In this document: piece by piece, positions 1-6,441 of the stretch | Numbering within the stretch: position 1 is the first letter of the stretch | Layout: each line of letters begins with the position of its first letter | DNA from: JBAXLO01 sp037134755 | Lineage (GTDB): Bacteria > Bacteroidota > Bacteroidia > Bacteroidales > JACABE01 | NCBI GenBank assembly: GCA_037134755.1 | Contig: JBAXLO010000120.1 | Coordinates: 1 to 13,452 of the forward strand | Length of the DNA: 13,452 nucleotides | Direction of reading: 5' to 3' | Notes under the pieces: model-generated | Database searches by the model: none | What the model was told of the DNA's origin: nothing | The model's input: only the letters and a program-made list of their open reading frames with translations | Translations under genes and position numbers: made by a program

Positions 1-43
1 AAAAACATCGTAAAAATAAATAAAACACATGGTAATAATTTAC

Positions 44-81
44 AGATTCCTCATTCCGCTTCGCTGCATTCGGAATGACAT
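44..81 (-). repeat. REP-like palindromic element, copy A1
   Basis: Read on the minus strand this begins TGTCATTCCGAA and ends TGAGGAATCT, with the inverted arms TCATTCCG (51-58) and CGGAATGA (71-78). It is a diverged, oppositely oriented copy of the element at 152-180. Short palindromic repeats with this core are common between genes in Bacteroidota; no coding capacity is seen. Confidence 0.6.
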
Positions 82-100
82 TTGTTGTTGTGGTTTGGGA

Positions 101-131
101 GAGAAAAGGGCGGCTTCGCCGCCCTTTTCTC
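101..131. terminator. Strong GC-rich hairpin, bidirectional terminator-like
   Basis: A perfect 14-bp stem, GAGAAAAGGGCGGC (101-114) with its complement (118-131), closes a TTC loop. The A-rich and T-rich ends of the arms make it look like a bidirectional rho-independent terminator. It sits between two oppositely oriented REP-like copies, so it may instead be the centre of a compound repeat. It would fit termination for genes left of the window; dtd ends 180 bp away on the right. Confidence 0.5.
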
Positions 132-151
132 CACTAAAAAAATAGAAATGT

Positions 152-180
152 TGTCATCCCGAACAAAGTGAGGGATCTCT
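152..180 (+). repeat. REP-like palindromic element, copy A2
   Basis: TGTCATCCCGAA at the left and TGAGGGATCT at the right match the ends of copy A1 (pattern TGTCATYCCGAA ... TGAGGRATCT), with a shorter middle. Orientation is opposite to A1, so the two copies flank the GC-rich hairpin at 101-131. Confidence 0.6.
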
Positions 181-242
181 ATCAATATAATACTGCCTTT
201 ATTAAAATCTCAATATGCAGATTCTTCCTGTCTTTGCTTTTT

Positions 243-284
243 AATATTATAATTTTCGGGCGAAAGCCCAGACATCATAATATT
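243..284. repeat. Nested inverted repeat downstream of dtd
   Basis: Outer arms AATATTAT (243-250) and ATAATATT (277-284) are perfect complements. Inside them lies a second stem, GGGC (258-261) and GCCC (266-269), closing a GAAA loop. It lies 27 bp past the dtd stop codon, so it could be a 3' structure of the dtd transcript, but no clear T-run follows on the minus strand. Otherwise 181-311 shows nothing recognisable. Confidence 0.35.
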
Positions 285-311
285 ATCATAAATAAAAACT
301 TCGTAAATATG

Positions 312-764
312 CTACTCCTTGTTCTTGGTATCAATATATATGGTTACAGGGCCATCGTTGATGAGCGAAACTTTCATATTGGCACCGAATATGCCTGAAT
401 GAACGGCTTTGCCCATTTCAAAACGTAGCTTGTTTTTAAACTTGTCGTACAACGGAATAGCTATATCGGGATGGGAAGCCTTGATATACGAAGGCCGATT
501 GCCCTTTTTGGTGGAAGCATGCAAGGTAAACTGGCTGATCAAAAGCACATCGCCACCAACATCAGTAATGGACAGGTTCATCACATTTTCGGCATCGTTA
601 AATATCCGCAAACGGGCAATCTTACCACTAAGCCATTCAATATCTTCGTCGGTATCGCCGTCTTCGATACCTAATAACAGCACAATCCCAAGATGTATGC
701 TGTCGTGTATTTTACCGTCGATCATTACAGATGCTTCGGTAACTCTTTGTATTATTGCACGCAT
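312..764 (-). CDS. dtd: D-aminoacyl-tRNA deacylase
   Basis: 150 residues, the normal length of this family. The enzyme hydrolyses the ester bond of D-aminoacyl-tRNAs (and misloaded glycyl-tRNA-Ala), proofreading chirality in the cytoplasm. The N-terminus MRAIIQRV is typical. The two active-site motifs are both present: SQFTL at 77-81 and the Gly-cisPro motif NDGPVT at 136-141 (Gly138-Pro139). The family Gly-Asn-Arg-Pro turn is seen at 88-91. The ATG at 764 is preceded by a TACTTTTG -7 box at 800-793 and by no Shine-Dalgarno sequence. The gene is alone on its strand here and divergent from the two-component operon. The family assignment is secure; nothing is unusual. Confidence 0.97.
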   Translation of the reverse strand: MRAIIQRVTEASVMIDGKIHDSIHLGIVLLLGIEDGDTDEDIEWLSGKIARLRIFNDAENVMNLSITDVGGDVLLISQFTLHASTKKGNRPSYIKASHPDIAIPLYDKFKNKLRFEMGKAVHSGIFGANMKVSLINDGPVTIYIDTKNKE

Positions 765-792
765 TGTTTGTTAATATTAAATTAATGTTTTG

Positions 793-800
793 CAAAAGTA
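793..800 (-). promoter_or_regulatory. Putative -7 box for dtd
   Basis: Minus-strand TACTTTTG fits the Bacteroidota -7 consensus TAnnTTTG and lies about 30 bp before the dtd ATG. No TTTG is found at the usual -33 distance, so this is a half match. Confidence 0.45.
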
Positions 801-869
801 CGTATTTAGAAGTTAATATGAGTAGAATAAATAATTTAGATTATAACTGTCATTTGCTGATAGAACGAA

Positions 870-946
870 GTCATTGCGAGGAGGTACGATGAAGCAATCT
901 AATGATTAAATGAATTTTTAGATTGCTTCGCTTCGCTCGCAATGAC
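870..946. repeat. Paired REP-like elements in inverted orientation, family B
   Basis: GTCATTGCGAG (870-880) followed by GAAGCAATCT (891-900) faces an inverted copy at 920-946 (AGATTGCTTC ... CTCGCAATGAC). The arms form a long imperfect palindrome with a short AT-rich centre (901-919). This GTCATTGCGAG/GAAGCAATCT pattern is a familiar dispersed palindrome of AT-rich bacterial genomes. It shares the GTCATT start with the elements at 44-180 but has a different right half. Confidence 0.65.
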
Positions 947-1029
947 GGCTATAAACTTAACAATATTGAGATTATATGTAAGGAGATAAATAAACCCCTT
1001 CATTAATCTAAGCTATTAATATTCTTCAA

Positions 1030-1154
1030 ACTTCAAGTACTTTAAGTATTTCAAGTACTTCAAGTACTTGTCTTCCCCGTAATTCGTAATTCGTAATTCG
1101 TAATTATTCTTACAACTTCAAGTACTTTAAGTATTTTAGGCACTTCAAGTACTT
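1030..1154. repeat. 9-bp tandem repeats flanking a 7-bp tandem array
   Basis: Four consecutive 9-mers of the form ACTTCAAGT, each nearly self-complementary, run from 1030 to 1065, with a partial fifth. They are followed by four CGTAATT heptamers (1078-1105). A second run follows (1115-1150): ACTTCAAGT, ACTTTAAGT, ATTTTAGGC, ACTTCAAGT. No reading frame with coding character crosses it. The rest of the 499-bp gap between dtd and the response regulator holds only the REP-like pair and the promoter described separately. Confidence 0.8.
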
Positions 1155-1201
1155 TCCCCTCCCATATATTAAATCTTTGTTAAGTTTCAACAGATTATTT
1201 C

Positions 1202-1230
1202 TTTGGTATGATAAAAATACCTTATCTTTG
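1202..1230 (+). promoter_or_regulatory. Promoter of the two-component operon
   Basis: TTTG at 1202-1205 and TATCTTTG at 1223-1230 match the Bacteroidota -33 TTTG and -7 TAnnTTTG boxes, with a 17-bp spacer. A start near 1236 would give a leader of about 28 nt before the ATG at 1264. Confidence 0.75.
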
Positions 1231-1263
1231 CTGAATATTTAACAGAACATTAATATTAGTAAA

Positions 1264-1947
1264 ATGAAGCAAGAGGAATACATTATACTGCTGGTAGATG
1301 ATGAGCCGGATATACTTGAGTTTCTGGGCTACAACCTACGAAAAGAAGGCTACACTTTGTATACTGCCGAGAACGGAAAAGATGCTATAGACATCGCAAA
1401 GCAGACAATTCCGCATTTAATTATATTGGATGTGATGATGCCTGTGATGGATGGCATCGAAACATGTTCGGAGTTGAAGAAAATACCTAAACTTGACAAT
1501 ACTCTAATAGTTTTTCTCACCGCCCGAGGTGAAGATTACTCTCAGATAGCAGGTTTTGATGCGGGTGCTGATGATTATATCACCAAACCTATAAAACCAA
1601 AGATCATTATAAGTAGAATTAAGGCATTGTTAAGACGTTATAAGGACGAAGAAGTTAAAAATCCACCTATCGAACTTATTGACTTAACAATTGATAAAGA
1701 AAGATACCTTGTTATTAAAGATGGAGAAGAGATTTCGTTACCTAAAAAAGAATTTGAACTTTTGTCGATACTGGCATCTAAACCTAACAAGGTATTCACA
1801 CGAACTGAGATATTTGAAGAGGTGTGGGGAAACGACGTAATAGTTGGCGATCGTACCATAGATGTACATATTCGCAAGATTAGAGAAAAATTAGGTGTCG
1901 ATAACATCAAAACTATTAAAGGTGTAGGTTATAAATACGAGCAATAA
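1264..1947 (+). CDS. Response regulator, OmpR/PhoB family
   Basis: 227 residues: receiver domain (about 6-125) and winged-helix DNA-binding domain (about 137-225). The receiver shows the acidic pair Asp12-Asp13, the phospho-acceptor Asp56 (in LIILDVMMPVMDG), Thr86 and Lys108 (TKP). The C-terminal domain has the recognition-helix pattern DRTIDVHIRKIREKLG and the wing GVGYKY typical of PhoB-like regulators. It should bind DNA as a phosphorylated dimer and control transcription. The stop codon is directly followed by the ATG of the histidine kinase with no intervening base, so the two are almost certainly cotranscribed and translationally coupled. The target genes cannot be read from the sequence; a PhoB-like role in phosphate control is only a guess from fold and general resemblance. 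Confidence 0.95.
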   Translation: MKQEEYIILLVDDEPDILEFLGYNLRKEGYTLYTAENGKDAIDIAKQTIPHLIILDVMMPVMDGIETCSELKKIPKLDNTLIVFLTARGEDYSQIAGFDAGADDYITKPIKPKIIISRIKALLRRYKDEEVKNPPIELIDLTIDKERYLVIKDGEEISLPKKEFELLSILASKPNKVFTRTEIFEEVWGNDVIVGDRTIDVHIRKIREKLGVDNIKTIKGVGYKYEQ

Positions 1948-2997
1948 ATGAAGAATACCAATCCTAAGAAAATTGCTCTTAACATTACATTTTTCATAAC
2001 TGGGCTATTTATTATAACTTACCTATCAATTACAATTGGCTTCGGTATTTTTAAAGTAATTCCTTTCGTAATACTAACTATTTTACTGTTTTTTACAATT
2101 TATTTTACAGTAAAGTATGTTATAGAGACCTTTATTTATGAAAAGATACGTATAATTTATAAGACTATACATAATATAAAAGGTACGAAGAAGTATATAA
2201 AAGAAGAACACTCTAATGATAAAAATCTGCTTGAGAACGTTAATCAGGAAGTACTTGATTGGGTTAAAGACCGTAGGCAGGAGATAGATGAACTGAAGAA
2301 ACTGGAAATTTATCGTAGGGAATATATCGGCAATGTGTCGCACGAATTAAAGACACCTATATTTAATATACAAGGTTACATACTTACCCTTTTGGATGGG
2401 GGTCTTGAGGACGAAACCATCAATAAAGAATATCTTCTTCGAACAGAAAAGAGTATCAATAGGATGATTGCAATTGTGCAGGATCTGGAAGCTATCTCAC
2501 AACTGGAATCAGGAGAATTGAAATTAGAGTTTTCTAAGTTCGACATCATAGTTTTAGTTAAAGAAGTGATAGAATTTCTAGAGATCAAAGCTAAGAAAAG
2601 AAAAATTAAGCTAACTATTGATTCGGGAAGCGATAAATATATTATGGTATATGCTGATAAAAAGCGTATTCGTCAGGTTTTGACTAATCTTATAGAGAAT
2701 TCAATTAAATATGCGGGAGATAAAGATCCTGCCTCAACGATAAGTTTCTTTGATATGGATGAGATGATTTTGATTGAGGTAAGTGATAATGGAATAGGCA
2801 TTTCCGAAGCTGATGTTCCACGATTATTCGAAAGATTCTATAGAACTGACAAAGGACGTTCACGTGGTCAGGGTGGAACCGGGCTTGGTTTATCTATCGT
2901 TAAGCATATAATTGAAGCTCACAACCAAACTATAAATGTAAGAAGTGCTTTAGGAGTAGGAACTACCTTCGGTTTTACTTTGAAAAAGGGAGAATAA
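1948..2997 (+). CDS. Membrane sensor histidine kinase
   Basis: 349 residues. Two hydrophobic helices (about 9-31 and 36-57) are separated by only a few residues, so there is almost no extracytoplasmic sensor domain. A linker (about 59-120) follows, then the dimerisation/phospho-acceptor domain with SHELKTP (phospho-His132). The ATPase domain has an N box (around Asn247-Asn251), G1 box DNGIGI (280-285), F box FERFYR (294-299) and G2 box GTGLGLSI (310-317). All catalytic motifs are intact. It should autophosphorylate and pass phosphate to Asp56 of the regulator encoded immediately upstream. The short membrane hairpin suggests sensing within the membrane or through a partner protein. It ends 19 bp from the convergent synthase gene with no clear terminator between them. 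Confidence 0.95.
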   Translation: MKNTNPKKIALNITFFITGLFIITYLSITIGFGIFKVIPFVILTILLFFTIYFTVKYVIETFIYEKIRIIYKTIHNIKGTKKYIKEEHSNDKNLLENVNQEVLDWVKDRRQEIDELKKLEIYRREYIGNVSHELKTPIFNIQGYILTLLDGGLEDETINKEYLLRTEKSINRMIAIVQDLEAISQLESGELKLEFSKFDIIVLVKEVIEFLEIKAKKRKIKLTIDSGSDKYIMVYADKKRIRQVLTNLIENSIKYAGDKDPASTISFFDMDEMILIEVSDNGIGISEADVPRLFERFYRTDKGRSRGQGGTGLGLSIVKHIIEAHNQTINVRSALGVGTTFGFTLKKGE

Positions 2998-3016
2998 CCT
3001 AAGTTTAAGTAGCTGC

Positions 3017-3757
3017 TTATTTATAGTTTTTGATAGCAGCAGCTATATCCTTAATAAGTTGAGCATCTTTCTCGATAGCGTTACCAATTACAATAACATC
3101 AGCTCCATTTTTGCAGTTTTCAATAGCCTTTTCGGGAGTTCTTATTCCGCCACCAACTATTAATGGTACTGATATGCTATTCTTAACATTTGAGATCATC
3201 GAAACAGGTATAGGATTCAATGCGCCACTTCCTGCATCCATGTAAATAAGTTTTAAACCCAACATCTCACCGGCCATTGCGGTGCAAACAGCTATATCAT
3301 CCTTATCCGCAGGAATTGGGATGGAGTTACTCATGTATAAAACGGTTGTAGTTTTTCCTGAATCTATCAACATATATCCTGTTGGGATAACTTCCAAATT
3401 GCTTTCCCTCAGATAAGGAGCTGCTATTACATGTCTACCTATCAACATCTCCGGGTTGCGTCCCGAAATGAGCGATAATAAAAGTATAGCGTCTGCATTA
3501 GCATTAATCTGGAGCGCATTACCCGGGAATATCACCACAGGGATAGTACTATGCTCTTTTAATAATAATATACATTTCTCAAGGTTATTATTAGTAAGCA
3601 AACTACCTCCTACGAAGAAATAATCAACACCTGCATCGTTAGAGAGAGAAGCTATGCTGACAATTTCATCGCTTGTAGGCTTGTCAGGATCAATTAAAAC
3701 AGCTAATTGTTTTATCTTTTTCGATGTCTTTTCTAAAATAGTTTCGTAAACATTCAT
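3017..3757 (-). CDS. Geranylgeranylglyceryl phosphate synthase family protein (PcrB/GGGPS-like)
   Basis: 246 residues with the TIM-barrel pattern of the GGGPS/PcrB family, which joins sn-glycerol-1-phosphate to a polyprenyl diphosphate through an ether bond. Visible motifs are LIDPDK (21-26), VGGS (49-52), FPGN (77-80), the segment LEVIPTGYMLIDSG (121-134), YMDAGSGA (172-179), the phosphate-binding VGGGIRTPE (201-209) and GADVIVIGNAIE (218-229). Length and sequence fit the group of bacterial enzymes known from Bacteroidota that resemble archaeal GGGPS, rather than short Firmicutes PcrB, but chain-length specificity cannot be read by eye. It lies 63 bp after the EamA transporter gene on the same strand, with no -7 box in the gap, so cotranscription is likely. 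Confidence 0.9.
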   Translation of the reverse strand: MNVYETILEKTSKKIKQLAVLIDPDKPTSDEIVSIASLSNDAGVDYFFVGGSLLTNNNLEKCILLLKEHSTIPVVIFPGNALQINANADAILLLSLISGRNPEMLIGRHVIAAPYLRESNLEVIPTGYMLIDSGKTTTVLYMSNSIPIPADKDDIAVCTAMAGEMLGLKLIYMDAGSGALNPIPVSMISNVKNSISVPLIVGGGIRTPEKAIENCKNGADVIVIGNAIEKDAQLIKDIAAAIKNYK

Positions 3758-3820
3758 TCAATAAAATATTTTTACAATGATACAAATAATAACGATACAA
3801 ACCTTGAATAGTTTAAAAAA

Positions 3821-4729
3821 TTATATGCCGGAGTCCTTACTTTTCCTGCTAAAGTTAAAAGAACTTTGCTGTATTACAATGCCTCCAATGATAAAAAATA
3901 ATCCTGCTAAAGTATAAATTGCAATCGATTCCTTAACTATTAAATGTATAAATATCAATGATAGGAAAGGAGAGAGGAAAATTAATTGACTCACCTTGTC
4001 AGTTGAAGCGGTGTACTTTAAAGCTAATAACCAAAATACAAAAGTTACACTCATTTCTAATATCCCAACATAAATTATTGCCGGTAAAGCCTCTATTTTT
4101 AAGGTGTTAAAATCTGAGAATAGCAACATTAATACCCCAGACAAGATTGCACCTGATAAAAAGTTTAGAAATAACTTTATTACTTCATCTTTTTTATCTC
4201 TTACATTATAAATCCAAAACAAAGCCCAGATAATAGAACTTCCAACAGCCAATATATCACCAAAGAAGTTGCTGAGATTAATTGAAACGATGTTTCCTTT
4301 TGTTGAAATGATAATAATACCTGCAAAACTTACGAATACAGCTATCAAACTCTTGATGGTAAGTTTTTGTTTTAATAAAGGTATTGATAACAACACCAAC
4401 ATTATCGGCCAGGTATAGTTTAGTGTCATGGCTTCCTGTGCAGGCAAAATCGAATAGGCTTTAAATAAGATGGTATAGTATAAAAAAGGATTCAAAACCC
4501 CTAAAGTTAAGGAGTATATCATTGTTCTTCTTTCTATTTTAATTAACTGAGAAGTTTTCTTCTGTATAATTAAAATAAGATACAAAACTATAGCCGAAAC
4601 TAGCGACGAAAAGAAAAGTAATTGTAGAAAAGAACAATTTTGTAAGGCAATTTTAAAAGCAGTAGCCACCGTCGACCAGCACAAAACTGCCATTAATGCA
4701 AAGATATACGCTTTTTTTTGGTTAATCAT
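3821..4729 (-). CDS. EamA-family (DMT superfamily) transporter
   Basis: 302 residues, almost wholly hydrophobic, with the ten-helix, two-repeat plan of EamA/DMT permeases: repeat one about 8-142, repeat two about 155-288. Typical marks are WSTVATAFKIAL in the first helix (18-29) and NYTWPI (104-109) in the first repeat, with a basic cytoplasmic C-terminal tail. Family members export or import amino acids, nucleotides or other small metabolites across the inner membrane. The substrate cannot be told from the sequence. The gene is divergent from ahcY (110-bp shared upstream region) and upstream of the GGGPS-like gene; no functional link between the three is evident. Confidence 0.9.
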   Translation of the reverse strand: MINQKKAYIFALMAVLCWSTVATAFKIALQNCSFLQLLFFSSLVSAIVLYLILIIQKKTSQLIKIERRTMIYSLTLGVLNPFLYYTILFKAYSILPAQEAMTLNYTWPIMLVLLSIPLLKQKLTIKSLIAVFVSFAGIIIISTKGNIVSINLSNFFGDILAVGSSIIWALFWIYNVRDKKDEVIKLFLNFLSGAILSGVLMLLFSDFNTLKIEALPAIIYVGILEMSVTFVFWLLALKYTASTDKVSQLIFLSPFLSLIFIHLIVKESIAIYTLAGLFFIIGGIVIQQSSFNFSRKSKDSGI

Positions 4730-4762
4730 TTAATAATTTAATATGAGTTTACAAATAATTTT

Positions 4763-4770
4763 CAAAAGTA
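4763..4770 (-). promoter_or_regulatory. Putative -7 box for the EamA transporter gene
   Basis: Minus-strand TACTTTTG matches TAnnTTTG about 34 bp before the ATG. No -33 TTTG is seen at the right distance. It lies back-to-back with the ahcY promoter, 12 bp from that promoter's -33 box. Confidence 0.4.
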
Positions 4771-4782
4771 CTAAATTAAACT

Positions 4783-4813
4783 TTTGTAGATTGCTTAATT
4801 TAGATTAATTTTG
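4783..4813 (+). promoter_or_regulatory. Promoter of ahcY
   Basis: TTTG at 4783-4786 and TAATTTTG at 4806-4813 form a full Bacteroidota promoter with a 19-bp spacer. The predicted start, about 6 bp past the -7 box, leaves a leader of roughly 20 nt and no Shine-Dalgarno sequence. Confidence 0.75.
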
Positions 4814-4839
4814 CAAATAATTTATTAAAAACATTTAAC

Positions 4840-6249
4840 ATGACAGAATCTAATCTAAATTATAAAGTAGCTGACATCAGTCTAGCTGATTGGGGCAGAA
4901 AAGAATTATTTGTAGCCGAGAAAGAAATGCCCGGTTTGATGGCTTTAAGAGCTAAGTACGGCAAAGAAAAACCATTAAAGGGTGCAAGAATTACCGGTTC
5001 ACTTCACATGACCATTCAAACTGCAGTTTTAATCGAAACATTGGTTGAACTAGGTGCAGAAGTTCGTTGGGCAAGTTGCAATATCTTCTCAACTCAGGAT
5101 CATGCTGCTGCTGCAATAGCTGCTGCCGGCATACCTGTATTTGCTTGGAAAGGCGAAACTTTGGAAGAGTATTGGTGGTGTACCAATCAGGCTTTATTAT
5201 TTCCAGGAGGTAAAGGTCCAAACCTTATTGTTGACGATGGTGGAGATGCTACTTTGTTTATTCACATGGGTTACAGAGCCGAAAATGATGCAAGTGTTTT
5301 AGATAAAACTCCTGAAACTAAAGAAGAAGGAATTATCTTAAATGCACTTAAAGGTATACTAAAAGAAGATAATACAAGATGGCATAAGGTTGTTGAAGAG
5401 CTTAAAGGTGTTTCTGAAGAAACCACTACAGGTGTTCATCGTCTGTATTTAATGATGGAAAAGGGCGAATTATTGATCCCTGCTATCAATGTAAATGATT
5501 CTGTTACTAAATCTAAGTTCGATAACCTTTACGGATGTCGCGAATCATTGGCAGATGGTATCAAACGTGCTACTGATGTTATGATTGCCGGTAAAGTTGT
5601 GATTGTGCTTGGTTACGGTGATGTTGGTAAGGGTTGTGCACACTCTATGAGGAGTTACGGCGCAAGAGTTATCGTTACAGAGATCGATCCTATCTGTGCT
5701 TTACAAGCTGCTATGGAAGGTTTTGAAGTTAATACCATGGACGATGCAGTTACCGAAGGTAATATCTTCGTTACTACCACCGGAAATAAAGATGTAATCA
5801 CAGCTGAGCACATGGCTAAGATGAAGGATCAAGCAATTGTATGTAATATTGGTCACTTTGACAACGAAATACAAGTTGATAAGCTTGTTGAATGGCCAGG
5901 AATTCAACATATAAATATCAAACCTCAGGTTGATAAATATGTTTACCCTGATGGACACGCTATCTTTATGTTAGCTGAAGGTCGTTTGGTGAATTTAGGT
6001 TGCGCAACCGGTCATCCTTCTTTCGTTATGAGTAATTCTTTCACAAACCAGACTCTAGCTCAGTTGGATCTATGGAAAAATAAGTTTGAAATCGGTGTTT
6101 ATCGTCTTTCAAAACAACTTGACGAAGAAGTTGCTCGCTTACATTTAGAACAAATAGGTGTAAAACTTACTAAACTTACTCCTGAGCAGGCTGCTTACAT
6201 AAGCGTGCCTATCGAAGGTCCTTACAAAGCAGATCATTACAGGTATTAA
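4840..6249 (+). CDS. ahcY: Adenosylhomocysteinase (S-adenosyl-L-homocysteine hydrolase)
   Basis: 469 residues. The cytoplasmic NAD-dependent enzyme reversibly splits S-adenosylhomocysteine into adenosine and homocysteine, relieving product inhibition of methyltransferases. Residues corresponding to the known active site are present: His56 (GSLHMT), Asp132/Asp133 (VDDGGD), Glu194 (SEETTTG), and Lys224, Asp228 and Asn229 in NVNDSVTKSKFDN. The NAD-binding Rossmann loop is GYGDVGKG (258-265) and the C-terminus is the family's DHYRY. Compared with the about 432-residue animal enzyme there is an extra segment around 145-190, the usual insertion of many bacterial forms. It has its own promoter and its own terminator, so it is probably monocistronic. 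Confidence 0.98.
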   Translation: MTESNLNYKVADISLADWGRKELFVAEKEMPGLMALRAKYGKEKPLKGARITGSLHMTIQTAVLIETLVELGAEVRWASCNIFSTQDHAAAAIAAAGIPVFAWKGETLEEYWWCTNQALLFPGGKGPNLIVDDGGDATLFIHMGYRAENDASVLDKTPETKEEGIILNALKGILKEDNTRWHKVVEELKGVSEETTTGVHRLYLMMEKGELLIPAINVNDSVTKSKFDNLYGCRESLADGIKRATDVMIAGKVVIVLGYGDVGKGCAHSMRSYGARVIVTEIDPICALQAAMEGFEVNTMDDAVTEGNIFVTTTGNKDVITAEHMAKMKDQAIVCNIGHFDNEIQVDKLVEWPGIQHINIKPQVDKYVYPDGHAIFMLAEGRLVNLGCATGHPSFVMSNSFTNQTLAQLDLWKNKFEIGVYRLSKQLDEEVARLHLEQIGVKLTKLTPEQAAYISVPIEGPYKADHYRY

Positions 6250-6253
6250 AAAC

Positions 6254-6286
6254 TAAGAGTGCCTTAAGTACTTAAAGTTATAAAGA
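6254..6286 (+). repeat. Dispersed copy of the 9-bp repeat sequence
   Basis: The stretch just past the ahcY stop (around GTGCCTTAAGTACTTAAAGT, 6259-6278) matches, on the opposite strand, the 1124-1150 part of the repeat block upstream of the response regulator, including the GTGCCT junction. About 22 of 26 positions agree by eye. It is a noncoding dispersed repeat. Confidence 0.5.
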
Positions 6287-6302
6287 CAATTAAATAATAA
6301 GG

Positions 6303-6335
6303 AAGCTCTGTCATTTATTTGGCAGGGCTTTTTTT
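6303..6335 (+). terminator. Rho-independent terminator of ahcY
   Basis: An 11-bp stem, AAGCTCTGTCA (6303-6313) with TGGCAGGGCTT (6320-6330), includes two G-U pairs and closes a short loop. It is followed by a run of T to 6335. It lies 54 bp after the ahcY stop codon. Confidence 0.8.
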
Positions 6336-6385
6336 AAAAAACCCTGTATTCGGATATAAATATAAAAAACATTATAAAGAAAATT

Positions 6386-6423
6386 AACAGCCTCCATCAA
6401 GCTTTTGATGAAGGCTGTTTTAA
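6386..6423 (-). terminator. Terminator of the T9SS protein gene
   Basis: Stem AACAGCCTCCATCAA (6386-6400) pairs with 6405-6419 except at one position. It is 22 bp past the stop codon of the minus-strand gene and could work in both directions. Its core GCCTCCATCAA is the same as in the unrelated terminator at 10629-10665. Confidence 0.7.
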
Positions 6424-6441
6424 ATGCTACGACAAGCAATA

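Noticed and set aside
168..398. Plus-strand 76-residue frame over the repeats and the dtd 3' end
   Set aside because: It starts inside a REP-like repeat and overlaps dtd antisense; no family pattern.
409..774. Plus-strand frame of 121 residues opposite dtd
   Set aside because: It lies entirely antisense to a clearly conserved gene and has no recognisable pattern.
3010..3045. Inverted repeat TAGCTGCT/AGCAGCTA between the histidine kinase and synthase genes as a terminator
   Set aside because: The right arm lies inside the synthase coding sequence, the loop is 20 bases and there is no T-run.
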